Source of the DNA: Alsobacter soli
GTDB lineage: Bacteria; Pseudomonadota; Alphaproteobacteria; Rhizobiales; Beijerinckiaceae
Assembly (NCBI RefSeq): GCF_003004785.1
Contig: NZ_PVZS01000029.1
Span: forward strand, 1-62,862
DNA: 62,862 nucleotides
Direction of reading: 5' to 3'
The number at the start of each line of letters is the position of its first letter. The first letter of the stretch is position 1. The notes under the pieces were generated by a model. The model was not told the DNA's origin. It saw nothing but the letters and a program-made list of their open reading frames with translations, and did no database searches. A program made the position numbers and the translations under genes. This document shows positions 19,120 to 29,707 of the stretch, one piece after another.

Positions 19120-19749
19120 TCAGCGCGAGGCGGACTGGACGCGGCATTCCCGGATGCGCCCGTCGAAGCTCCTGTAGGTCTGCGAGACGGGATCGAAGGA
19201 CCTGTAGTGCTCGCAGCCGGCCGAGCCCGGCGCGTAGCGGCGAGCCGGTCCGGCTTCCTGGGCGAGCGCGGCGCGGCGCAGGCGCTTCCTCTGCCTGGGG
19301 GTCAGCTCCTCCAGCCGGGGCGTCCCGGCGGACGGAGCCAGGGCGCCCGTCTCGAGCTCAGCCGCGTCCGCGGCCATCCAGGCGCGCCGCGAGGGCGCGG
19401 CCGGGGCCGCCGGAATCACGGGAGCAGGCTCCGGGGGAGCAGCCGCGGCGGCCTGCGCCGGCGGGGCCGGGACGGCGGCGGGTCCAGGGGCGGGCTGCGC
19501 CGGAATGGCCGCGGCCTGCGTGGCGGGGGCGTCCTGCCGGGGCGCCGGCTCGGTCTTGACCGGGACAATGGGGGCAGGCCTGGGCTGGGTCAGCACCGGG
19601 CCGATCTTGCCCGCGTCCGCGGTTGGTCCTTCGGAACTTGGGAAATGGGTGACAAGCGCCAGGTACCCGACGCCGATGCACGTCGCCATGAACACGAGAA
19701 GGCCGAGCGTCCGCACGATTTGCACGATGATCTTGGCACCATTGCTCAT
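19120..19749 (-). CDS. Membrane-anchored proline/alanine-rich protein with BA14K-like C-terminus
   Basis: The 209-residue protein has one N-terminal transmembrane segment (about 14-35, VRTLGLLVFMATCIGVGYLA). A long Pro/Ala linker (about 45-130) and a basic stretch (TPRQRKRLRRAALAQ) follow. The C-terminal block HYRSFDPVSQTYRSFDGR ends with a Cys, matching the BA14K-type repeat common in Hyphomicrobiales. It probably sits in the inner membrane with its tail in the periplasm. The ATG at 19749 (MSNGAKII) is chosen because the upstream extension has no conserved character. Function is unknown; BA14K of Brucella is immunoreactive and lectin-like. Confidence 0.65.
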   Translation of the reverse strand: MSNGAKIIVQIVRTLGLLVFMATCIGVGYLALVTHFPSSEGPTADAGKIGPVLTQPRPAPIVPVKTEPAPRQDAPATQAAAIPAQPAPGPAAVPAPPAQAAAAAPPEPAPVIPAAPAAPSRRAWMAADAAELETGALAPSAGTPRLEELTPRQRKRLRRAALAQEAGPARRYAPGSAGCEHYRSFDPVSQTYRSFDGRIRECRVQSASR

Positions 19750-19957
19750 GGCAGCGCTCTGCATCAATTCCGCGCCGTGACGTTGTTGTCCGGCGTCCCG
19801 GTGGATCAACAAGAACACTTGGCGTCGGTTCCCGAACATTGTCGGAACCTGTTGCGAAAAACCTTCGACGATCGCCGCGCCCAGGCCGGAGGACACGAGG
19901 GCGGTCCTGTCCACCTTGTAATTTGGCCCGCTTCCGCGCCGCTGCTACGATGCCGCC

Positions 19958-20320
19958 ATGACGTTGACGCCCGCTTCGATCCGTTTCGCTTGTCTTGCGA
20001 CCGCGCTCGCGCTCGCGGGGCCGGCCGCCGCGGCGCCCGAGGGCGCGCCCTCCCCTGCGGCCATGCGCGCCTGCGCGAGCATGGGCGCCGGGTTCGTGAG
20101 CCTGCCCGGGGGCGCGTGCGCGCGCGTGGGCGGGCGCGTACGCTACGAGGGCGGCTACGCGCAGCCTCGCGCGCGCGGGCAGGCGAGCACGGGCACGGCC
20201 GTGACCGGGCGCGCCTTCGTGGACGCGCGCACCCAGACGGAGGCGGGCCCGGTGCGCGCCTATGTGCGCGTGGGCGTGTCCCGCCGCGCGGGCGCGCTCG
20301 CCTCCGACCCCGTCCGCTGA
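19958..20320 (+). pseudogene. Truncated porin (rhizobial Porin_2 family), N-terminal part only
   Basis: The 120 residues begin with a signal peptide (FACLATALALAGPAAA, about residues 10-25). They then match the start of rhizobial porins: CASMGAGFVSLPGGACARVGG, RVRYEGGY and GRAFVDARTQTEAGPVRAYVR. Full porins of this family run to several hundred residues and end in a barrel strand; this one stops after about two strands, with a non-matching tail. It reads as an N-terminal remnant or a minimal porin-like secreted peptide. It is convergent with an acs remnant. Confidence 0.6.
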
Positions 20321-20334
20321 CGCGCCTGCGCCCC

Positions 20335-20440
20335 CAGCACGCTCGTCCAGCGATCGGCGGTACAGGGCGTCGTAGTCGGAGGGACCGATCAGCGCCTGGG
20401 CGGCGAAGGCGGACGGAACGGGAATGGAGGCGCCGGTCAC
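20335..20440 (-). pseudogene. Possible remnant of the N-terminus of acetyl-CoA synthetase
   Basis: Read from a GTG at 20440, the minus strand gives SIPVPSAFAAQALIGPS then DYDALYRRSLDER. This resembles the first 30 residues of AcsA-type acyl-CoA synthetases (pattern IP...A...LI.P..Y.A.Y..S). After SLDER the similarity stops and the frame runs into GC-rich sequence. No adenylation-domain motifs are present. It is therefore a gene fragment if real; the match is short, so chance is not excluded. Confidence 0.35.
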
Positions 20441-20619
20441 GGCGGGCTCGTGGGTTTTTGCGCGGGGTCGTCCCATACCGCACGTCCGCGGCCTGCGCGA
20501 TGCGCCTGGCGTGGCGCAGCCATGAGAAGAACCCATGCAGGGCGCCGCCCGGCGGAACGGTCCGACCGCGGCCGGATTATGCCGACGAGCGCGCCCTGCG
20601 CCTTTCCGGCGGCCCTGCG

Positions 20620-21048
20620 ATGGATTGCGAGCCCCTATCAGCGTTCCCGCGCCAGGTGGCCCGATCGGCCGCCTCCGGCCTGCGGCGGCGCCTCACCCGG
20701 ACCGGGATGGCGGTCGGCTCGGCCGTGACTGGCTGGGCCCTGATGTGGGCGCAAGCCCTGGACCTTGCTCCCCTCCCCGTCTGGCCAGGCCTCGCCCTGT
20801 TCGGCTTCGGACTGGCGCTGATCCCCACGCTGCCCGGGGCGGCGCGAACCCAGGCGGCAGCGCCCGCCCGCAAAGCGCAGGCAGTCTGGGCCGCATCGCT
20901 CGGCGGTGGCCGGACGGTTCTGGGCCGGGAGCCCAACGAGGACACGATCGGGGACGAACTGGCCCCCGGTCCCGCTGGATTGCTTCGCTTTCGGCTCGCA
21001 ATGAAGGGGAAGGCGGTTCGGGGGTCCCCGGGACGCGTCCGCGGATGA
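20620..21048 (+). CDS. Possible small membrane protein
   Basis: The frame from the ATG at 20620 gives 142 residues. Two hydrophobic segments (about residues 31-45 and 50-68, including WALMWAQALDLAPLPVWPGL) follow an arginine-rich start. After about residue 85 the frame runs into sequence resembling a degraded family A arm (near 20975-21003), so the C-terminal part is probably not conserved. No family is recognised and no clear ribosome site is seen. It may be a chance frame. Confidence 0.3.
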   Translation: MDCEPLSAFPRQVARSAASGLRRRLTRTGMAVGSAVTGWALMWAQALDLAPLPVWPGLALFGFGLALIPTLPGAARTQAAAPARKAQAVWAASLGGGRTVLGREPNEDTIGDELAPGPAGLLRFRLAMKGKAVRGSPGRVRG

Positions 21049-21139
21049 CGGCCCGGCGGGCCGGGCGGGCAGCCTGGTTTGCCACCCCCAATGGACCGGC
21101 GTAGGGTCGCGCCGAATCCGAACCTGCAGGCGTCCCCCG

Positions 21140-21673
21140 ATGTGCTCCCACGACCATTCGCACAACCATCACCACGATCACGAGCACGGCGGCCACGACC
21201 ACGCCCACGAGGCCCCGCGCTGGAAGCATGACGGCGTGCGGGTGATCAAGGGCGACCAGCTCGACGCCAACACGGCCCAGACGCCGGGCATGTTCCGGCA
21301 GGCCGCCATCAACGCCGCGCGGGTCGGCGCGCAGAAGATCTGGGCCGGCACGGTCGCGATCGAGCCCAACGCCAAGACGGGCGTGCACCATCACGGGGCG
21401 CTGGAGAGCGTGATCTACGTGGTGAGCGGCAAGGCGCGCATGCGCTGGGGCGACCGGCTCGAATACGTGGCCGAGGCCGGCCCGGGCGACTTCATCTTCG
21501 TGCCGCCCTACGTCCCGCACCAGGAAATCAACGCCGATCCGAACGAGCCGCTGCAATGCGTGCTCGTGCGGTCGGACAACGAGGCTGTCGTGGTGAACAT
21601 CACCGACGTGGACCCGGTGGAGAAGCCCGAGTCCGTGTATTGGGTCGACCCGATCCACAAGCGCCCGGATTGA
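21140..21673 (+). CDS. Cupin-domain protein with histidine-rich N-terminus
   Basis: The 177-residue protein starts with about 25 residues dominated by His, Asp and Glu (CSHDHSHNHHHDHEHGGHDH), a likely metal-binding tail. A single cupin barrel follows at about 60-150. Motif 1 is GVHHHGALESVIYVVSGKA and motif 2 is GDFIFVPPYVPHQEIN, which supply the usual three His and one Glu metal ligands. It is soluble and cytosolic. The substrate is unknown. The His tail suggests it may handle or store Ni, Zn or Co for its own site (inference). It stands alone between unrelated genes. Confidence 0.8.
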   Translation: MCSHDHSHNHHHDHEHGGHDHAHEAPRWKHDGVRVIKGDQLDANTAQTPGMFRQAAINAARVGAQKIWAGTVAIEPNAKTGVHHHGALESVIYVVSGKARMRWGDRLEYVAEAGPGDFIFVPPYVPHQEINADPNEPLQCVLVRSDNEAVVVNITDVDPVEKPESVYWVDPIHKRPD

Positions 21674-21716
21674 GCGAGGCGCTCCCCCGGCTGACCATCA
21701 CCGATCAGCCGGGCGG

Positions 21717-24170
21717 TTATGAGCGGTTCCGGTCGCGGTAAGGAAGAATCCCGGCGAGTTGACTTTTTTCCTGATCGTCCAAGTATCCGAGGTGCGTCCC
21801 AAGAAAATCGATTACGGGTTGCACGCCAAACATTCGCAGGCCAGTCGCCGTCATGAGTAGCTGCGCGAAATATGGCGAAGCATTCCGCATAGCGTCCGCA
21901 AGTTCCTGGTCGGTCCTACGACCGAAAAGAAATGCAGCCATGTTCAGCAACCGGTTTTGTAAGTCGTTAAGCGGGCGATGATGCTGAAGGGAGTCCGCGA
22001 TCCGTTCGAAAAGGAGGGAGAGATGACGCATACCGTTCAGTTGCGTATCGGTGATCCTTTGGGCATGGTCTGCATGGAACTCACGCCGCCTCTCCTCCCA
22101 AGCTGGAAAGACGCTAGCCAGGGCGTTCGACCCCTGAAGGATAGGACCATCTGACATGACAGTGTCCCACAACCTCTGCATCGTTTCCTGCCGTAAGGCC
22201 GCAGGCATCGCCGTACGGATCCAATTCAAGGTATCTATGGTCCGCACGGTCCACCAGCGGGCATCCTGGTCTGACGACCCCATGAACCTAGCGAAATCGC
22301 GTGTGATTGTTTGAAAAAGGGTGCTGTATCCTCGAAAGAAATCGTTGCGCAACCTCGGATTCACCTCAACGGCAAGGCGCATAAACAGCTGCACGCTGGC
22401 TTGGGGGCCGTGCATGCTCTGCATGGCGCCTGGGGAAGCCGCGAAGCTGCGGAGGAAGTGCGTGACCAATCCGGATTGGTTAGCCGGAATGCGAGCAAGC
22501 GTATCCGCATAGAGCTGCAGAGTATGCGGATCGAGAGGGACCGGGTTGGCCGGGTGTACAGCGCTCGAGGTGGAAGCGCGAGACTCGGATCCCGCCACCG
22601 GAACAAAGGGCAGAATGGCCGCCAGCACTTCAGTCCGGGGGTTAGGGGGGTCGAACGGACTCGCCGCCCGCATCGGAAGGTAGAAGCCGTGTTCGCCGAG
22701 ATACCGGGCCATGGCTGGCCGCAGTTCGCGGTGGTTGCGGGCCCAGCTGATGAACGCATCGGCGACTGCATTCGCCCGTTCATCCGTGCCGCCGCTAGCG
22801 GCATAGGTCAGCCGAGCGAGAGACCGAATTTCATCATCGGTCGTTCGTCCCACGGCCATATCGCTCAACCAATTGGGATTGGCGGCAACCATGGAATCCA
22901 CAACTAGCCGACTCATCTGCTCGGGGTGGAGTTCGCCATAGTGCCGGATGAGCCCCTCGGGCCCGAGATTGTTGATCAGCGTGATCAGACCACTCGCTGC
23001 GACAGGGCTGTTGCGCATGAATTGCAAGGCGAGTAGGCGATAGGTTTCCACGAGCGGGCCATAACTGGCCGGACGGTGGTCCGTCCAAATTCGCCCAAGC
23101 CTTGCGAACTCGAGGTTGATGAGCCCCTCCTGACTGATTGGCGATTGTTGGAATGCACCGAACAGCAGGTTAGCGAGTGGACCGTGGACCTGTATCCGAA
23201 ACTGGTTCGCCGTCAGGCGCAGCAACGAGGCTACGACCGTGAGTTCCATGGTCCGCCACCAGGCTTTATCGCCGTGCCCCTTGATGCCGCGCACGGCTCC
23301 TGCGGCGGCGGGCGCCTGAACGAAGCCGATATCACTCCTGTCGCCGACCTTCGCGTAGAAATCGCGGAAGTCGATCGTGTCCATGCCGCCGGCCTGGCCG
23401 GGCTTGCCGCTCGAGGCCTGGTTCAGCGTGAAGGAGCGGCCATCGTACTGGACACCCTGGCGTCCGCGGCTGCCGAAGACATGGCCAAACGACACGGCCG
23501 CCTTATCGCCGCTCACTCCCTCCACGATGCTGTGCGGCACGATGCGCACGGTGACCATGGGCGGGAACGCTCCCTTGCCGATAGGGGTCAGCACGGCGGC
23601 GCCGCTCGTCACTCCATCGGCCCGGGCGACGATGGCCCCGGCCGCGTTCCTGACCTCGACGGAGCCCCCGCGGGGAACGCCGAGCACCTTCAGGTACTCG
23701 ACCGCGGGCGGCGGAGGGCTGAAGCCGACGACCTGTGTGCCGCGACGGAGCTTCGCATGCACATCGCTGACGTCGATCACCTCCGTCGCCCACTGGGTCG
23801 ACAGGCTGGATCCGACGCTGAAGAGAGCGCCGTCCCACGAGACGCTTTGGGCGCCTTCGGCTCCAAACACATGGTTGAACGCGAACGATGAAGCAGGCTG
23901 GCCCGTGTCGCGTCCGTGAACCTCGACCACGGCGCTCTTCGGAAACGCCTGGCCTTGGGGCGGTTTGATCCTGACCACCCCGTATTCATCGGCCTGGCCT
24001 GTGGCGATAACGCCGCCGGCGGTCTTGATCACCACCTTGCCATGGGGCGGGACCCCGCGCACCACGAGCTGCTTGATGGCTACGGGCTGCACAGTTTGAG
24101 GGGCGGCGACGTGGGAGGCGGCTGTCGTCGTCGTCTTGGCGCGCGTGTGCGAGGCCGAACTGGTGCTCAT
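21717..24170 (-). CDS. Large protein of unknown function with two N-terminal beta-rich repeats
   Basis: The 817-residue protein is not recognised. Residues 1-30 are Ser/Thr/Ala-rich without a signal peptide. Two related units follow at about 32-141 and 157-275, each with a GVPxxGxVxh start, an AFPxxVxV strand, an HVFG motif (FNHVFG and FGHVFG), a DG turn and an IDhxDhxAK end. From about 295 on it is helical with many Trp and Arg residues (WWRTMELTVVASLL, WWTVRTIDTLNWI). Codon use is less GC-extreme than that of its neighbours in the 3' two-thirds. No membrane segment is clear. The gene stands alone with repeats upstream. A host-interaction, toxin or phage-derived protein are all possible; none is shown. 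Confidence 0.75.
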   Translation of the reverse strand: MSTSSASHTRAKTTTTAASHVAAPQTVQPVAIKQLVVRGVPPHGKVVIKTAGGVIATGQADEYGVVRIKPPQGQAFPKSAVVEVHGRDTGQPASSFAFNHVFGAEGAQSVSWDGALFSVGSSLSTQWATEVIDVSDVHAKLRRGTQVVGFSPPPPAVEYLKVLGVPRGGSVEVRNAAGAIVARADGVTSGAAVLTPIGKGAFPPMVTVRIVPHSIVEGVSGDKAAVSFGHVFGSRGRQGVQYDGRSFTLNQASSGKPGQAGGMDTIDFRDFYAKVGDRSDIGFVQAPAAAGAVRGIKGHGDKAWWRTMELTVVASLLRLTANQFRIQVHGPLANLLFGAFQQSPISQEGLINLEFARLGRIWTDHRPASYGPLVETYRLLALQFMRNSPVAASGLITLINNLGPEGLIRHYGELHPEQMSRLVVDSMVAANPNWLSDMAVGRTTDDEIRSLARLTYAASGGTDERANAVADAFISWARNHRELRPAMARYLGEHGFYLPMRAASPFDPPNPRTEVLAAILPFVPVAGSESRASTSSAVHPANPVPLDPHTLQLYADTLARIPANQSGLVTHFLRSFAASPGAMQSMHGPQASVQLFMRLAVEVNPRLRNDFFRGYSTLFQTITRDFARFMGSSDQDARWWTVRTIDTLNWIRTAMPAALRQETMQRLWDTVMSDGPILQGSNALASVFPAWEERRREFHADHAQRITDTQLNGMRHLSLLFERIADSLQHHRPLNDLQNRLLNMAAFLFGRRTDQELADAMRNASPYFAQLLMTATGLRMFGVQPVIDFLGTHLGYLDDQEKSQLAGILPYRDRNRS

Positions 24171-24365
24171 GACGAACCTTTCAGTAGAATTTTTTGGGTC
24201 CGTTTAAGACTTCGTTCACCATGACCATCAATCCGCGCCGACTACGGAGCTGTCTACGTAGTGCGGTGGGAGGGGCGGGCGCCCCGGCCCCGGGTTGGCG
24301 AGGAGCCAGCCCCCCTGCCAACGGCGCGGTCGTTTGCTGAATCGGCCGTAGGGCCGTCTCCCGTC

Positions 24366-24700
24366 CTTGCAAGGAGCGCAGCGACGAGGCCATCCAGGGG
24401 GCCGCGCGGGACCGTTGCGTTGCGCCTGGCGGCCCCTGGATTGCTTCGCTGCGCTCGCAAAGACGGCGGGACGGGTGAGGGGAAGGCGCGCGTTGAATGG
24501 GCGGCAACGCCTTGCCCCGTCATCGCGAGGAGCGCAGCGACGAAGCGAGCCAGGTGGCCAAGCGGGCCGTTGCGCCTGGCGGCCCCTGGATGGCTTCGCT
24601 GCGCTCGCAAGGACGTACATCAGTCATGGCCGGGCCTGTCCGGCTATCCACGTCGCTGGCGAGGCGTGGATCCCCGGGACAAGCCCGGGGATGACGGCGG
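24366..24700. repeat. Two family A pairs and one family C pair
   Basis: Family A pairs lie at about 24366-24466 and 24519-24616. Both enclose a related spacer with GGCCGTTGCGCCTGGCGGCC-like sequence, so the spacers themselves look duplicated. A family C pair follows at about 24625-24696. The remaining sequence between 24171 and 24365 is the upstream region of the 817-residue gene and shows no gene; an AT-rich stretch near 24185-24230 may hold its promoter. Confidence 0.75.
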
Positions 24701-24763
24701 AAGCTGGGATGATCCAAGTTTCTGGATGTCCCCGGGGCTCGTCCACATGCTCGCGGGCGACGC

Positions 24764-24795
24764 AAAAAGAAAGCGCCCCGGCGTGGGACCGGGGC
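24764..24795 (-). terminator. Rho-independent terminator of ldtR
   Basis: On the minus strand, a GCCCCGG arm (24795-24789), a 7-nt loop and a CCGGGGC arm (24781-24775) are followed by GCTTTCTTTTT, a run rich in T. It lies about 60 nt beyond the ldtR stop, in the right orientation. Confidence 0.75.
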
Positions 24796-24856
24796 CTTGG
24801 CCGGGGCGCGGCCCCGGGTCGTGGAAGGCGGCGGACCGCCTCGCCTTTTCGACTGC

Positions 24857-25369
24857 TCAGAGGCGATAGCGGATGTGGTCCGTCCAGAAGCGCTCGAGCC
24901 GGCTCAGGGCGGTGTTGACGATCTTGAACTCGTCCGACGAGATGCCGCCGATCTGCTCCACCGTGCGGACGTGCTTGTCGTACAGGCCCTTCACGATGTC
25001 ATGCACTTCCCGGCCCTGCTCCGTGAGGCTGATGCGGACCGAGCGACGGTCCACCCGCGAGCGGGCGTGGTGCAGGTAGCCCATCTCGACCAGCTTCTTG
25101 ACGTTGTAGGAGACGTTGGAGCCAAGGTAGTAGCCGCGGGTGCGCAGCTCGCCGGCGGTCAGCTCCTTGTCGCCGATGTTGTAGAGCAGAAGGGCCTGGA
25201 CGCTGTTGACGTCCGAGCGGCCGCGACGGTCGAACTCGTCCTTGATGACGTCGAGCAGGCGGCGGTGAAGACGCTCCACCAGCGTCAGCGCCTCGATATA
25301 GAGCGGACGAACTTCGCCGGCCGGGGAAGACTTGTCCTGAACCTCGTAGGCTTTCACGGCGGTATTCAT
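24857..25369 (-). CDS. ldtR: MarR-family regulator LdtR
   Basis: The 170-residue winged-helix protein has dimerisation helices at both ends and a DNA-binding core: NSVQALLLYNIGDKELTAGE, YYLGSNVSYNVKKLVEMGYL and RVDRRSVRISLTEQGRE. This spacing and the GYYLGSNVSYNVKKL recognition helix match LdtR of Liberibacter and rhizobia. There it regulates an L,D-transpeptidase gene and osmotic-stress functions. No L,D-transpeptidase gene is visible in this window. The gene is followed by a strong terminator and preceded by about 180 bp of AT-rich DNA, so it has its own promoter. Confidence 0.85.
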   Translation of the reverse strand: MNTAVKAYEVQDKSSPAGEVRPLYIEALTLVERLHRRLLDVIKDEFDRRGRSDVNSVQALLLYNIGDKELTAGELRTRGYYLGSNVSYNVKKLVEMGYLHHARSRVDRRSVRISLTEQGREVHDIVKGLYDKHVRTVEQIGGISSDEFKIVNTALSRLERFWTDHIRYRL

Positions 25370-25550
25370 GTTGAGCCTCGCTGCTATCCCTGTTTGCCGA
25401 GTGATCCCGGCTTCGTTGATAGCAAAACTAGCCGCATCCTCTAAAAGGCCGCTTAAGCAACGAGATGAATCGAATGTTCACAATTTCGAGGTAAATCGAA
25501 CTTAAATGCTGCGCATTGACTAGTTTGACAGACCGTTTACCTAACGATCT
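25370..25550. promoter_or_regulatory. AT-rich upstream region of ldtR
   Basis: About 180 bp between the DUF6163 stop and the ldtR start are clearly AT-richer than flanking DNA. TTGACT near 25517 and several TTTAA/AAAC stretches could hold the ldtR promoter on the minus strand. TCGAATGTTC and GGTAAATCGAAC near 25470-25502 form a loose repeat around a TCGAA core that might be an operator. Exact elements could not be fixed. Confidence 0.35.
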
Positions 25551-25975
25551 TTAAACATCTCGGGCCGCCAGCCAGGACAGGGCGATATAGGCCAGGACCG
25601 CCACGGATTCCGCGGCGACGCCGATGACGCCAAGCAGGTGCGGCAAGGCGGGCGCGAGGCCGCCGACGAGCAGGTGGCTCATCACGGCCAGCAGCCACAT
25701 GACCCCGCCCCAGGTGCTGGTCAGCCACAAGCCAACGCCGGCCACGAGATCGAGCACGGAAAAGATGATCACCACGGCCCGGCCGGCCGGGTCCAGGGCG
25801 TCGAAACTGGCGCCGTGCGGGCCGACGCCCAGGATGGTGAGCCAGTAGAACAGGCCCTTCGCGACCCAGATGGCCGCCATCACGCGCATGAACACGACCA
25901 GCACGTAATCCCAGGCGATCGAGCTGCCCTCCGGGTGCGTATCCGGAGCGGAGGATCCGCGTTGCTGGTCGAAGC

Positions 25976-25979
<4 letters not shown>
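25551..25979 (-). CDS. DUF6163 membrane protein
   Basis: The 142-residue protein has four predicted membrane segments: about 24-50 (YVLVVFMRVMAAIWVAKGLF), 68-88, 93-108 and 115-138. A polar N-terminal tail precedes them. Proteins of this family sit beside ldtR in many Hyphomicrobiales. It overlaps the upstream hydratase gene by 4 bp (ATGA), so the two are translated together. Function is unknown. Confidence 0.75.
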
Positions 25980-28305
<2,326 letters not shown>

Positions 28306-28362
28306 CGCGGGCCGACCGCAACCGGCCCGTGACAGCGCCGCGGGCCCGGTTATCCTGCCGGG

Positions 28363-29703
28363 ATGCTCCGCCTGCCCGCCGCCCTCGCGGCGATTCTCCT
28401 TCTGGCGCTCGCCAGCTGTTCGACCCTGATCGACGCCGACCAGGCGCGCCTGTGCCGGGAGGTCATCCCGGCCATCAACCCCGCCGGGAGCACGTTCGCG
28501 CTGGGGCGGATCACGCCTTCGGAGGACCGGCGCGGGCTGCGGATCGTGTATCGCGCCCAGCCGCCGGACGAGCCGCCGCGGACACGCTTCATCCAGTGCC
28601 GCTTCGCCGGGGACTCGCTGTCGCGCAACCGGCAGGAGCTCACGGGCGTCGCCACTGAGCAGGGCGAGCTCGGCGAAGCCGCGATGTTCTTCCTGCGCCG
28701 GTTCTACCTGTCGCAGGCCGACGCCGCGCTGGACGACCCCGGCGGCCTCGACGCCCTTGCCCTGCCGACCGTGTCCAAGCCCGTCGCCTACGGCCTCCAG
28801 CAGGCGCTGGGGGCCCTGCCCCAGGCCGCCATCTACGGCCTGCTGGCGGCGGCCTATTCGCTCATCTACGGCCTTGTCGGACGCATCGTGTTCGGGTTCG
28901 GGGAGATCGCCGCGATCGGGGGCTACGGCGCGCTGCTCGGCATGACGCTCATGGTCCAGCTCGGGGCGCGGACGCCCTTCGCGGGCCTGGCGCTGGCCGC
29001 CGTGTTCTCCATCTACGCGGCCGGCGTGTTCGGCATGGCGAGCGGGCGCCTCGTGGTGGCGCCGCTGATCTCGGGGCCGGGGCTGCCCATCCTCATCGCC
29101 ACCACCGGGCTGATGATGGGCCTCTCCGAGTTCCAGCGGCTGGCCCAGGGCAACGACCTGCGCTGGACCTCGCCGGTGCTGAACGCCCCCCTGCCGCTGG
29201 TGCGGGGCGGGGACTTCGTCGCCACGGTCACGCCCATCGCGCTGATCGTCAGCGCTCTCGCCCTGCTGGCCGCGGTCGCCCTGCTGCTCGCCATGCGCTT
29301 CACCCGCTTCGGGCGCGCGTGGCGGGCCTTCGCGGACGACCCACGGACCGCGGCGCTGTTCGGGGTGGATCCGCGCGGGATCTTCCTGCTCACCTTCGCG
29401 GTGTCGGCGGCGCTGGCCGGCCTGGCGGGCTTCATCATCACCGCCTACTGGGGCGGGGTGGGCTACGGCTATGGCCTCACGCTCGGCCTCAAGGCCCTGG
29501 TGGCGGCTGTCATCGGGGGCATCGGCTCGGTGGGCGGCGGATTGGCCGGCGGGGTGGTGATCGGGCTGGCGGAGGCGCTGTGGTCGGCTACCATGCCGCT
29601 TGAGTCCAGGGACATCGCCATCTACGCCCTGCTCAGCATCACGCTGGCGCTGCGCCCCGGAGGGCTGTTCGGCTGGCGCGACCTCCTTCCGAGACGGGTT
29701 TAA
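28363..29703 (+). CDS. LivH-type ABC permease with lipoprotein-like N-terminal extension
   Basis: The 446-residue protein is longer than the roughly 290-310 usual for LivH. Residues 1-19 form a lipoprotein-type signal with an LALASC lipobox. Residues 20-135 are a polar domain (LCREVIPAINPAGSTFALGR; RTRFIQCRFAGDSLSR). From about 140 on it is a branched-chain amino acid permease with about eight helices, including FGEIAAIGGYGALLG, GPGLPILIATTGLMMG, GVDPRGIFLLTFAVSAALAG and ALVAAVIGGIGSVGGGLAGG. No LivM, LivG, LivF or binding protein is next to it. It runs directly (4 bp) into the threonine ammonia-lyase gene. A single continuous frame argues for a real fusion. Confidence 0.85.
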   Translation: MLRLPAALAAILLLALASCSTLIDADQARLCREVIPAINPAGSTFALGRITPSEDRRGLRIVYRAQPPDEPPRTRFIQCRFAGDSLSRNRQELTGVATEQGELGEAAMFFLRRFYLSQADAALDDPGGLDALALPTVSKPVAYGLQQALGALPQAAIYGLLAAAYSLIYGLVGRIVFGFGEIAAIGGYGALLGMTLMVQLGARTPFAGLALAAVFSIYAAGVFGMASGRLVVAPLISGPGLPILIATTGLMMGLSEFQRLAQGNDLRWTSPVLNAPLPLVRGGDFVATVTPIALIVSALALLAAVALLLAMRFTRFGRAWRAFADDPRTAALFGVDPRGIFLLTFAVSAALAGLAGFIITAYWGGVGYGYGLTLGLKALVAAVIGGIGSVGGGLAGGVVIGLAEALWSATMPLESRDIAIYALLSITLALRPGGLFGWRDLLPRRV

Positions 29704-29707
29704 GCCG

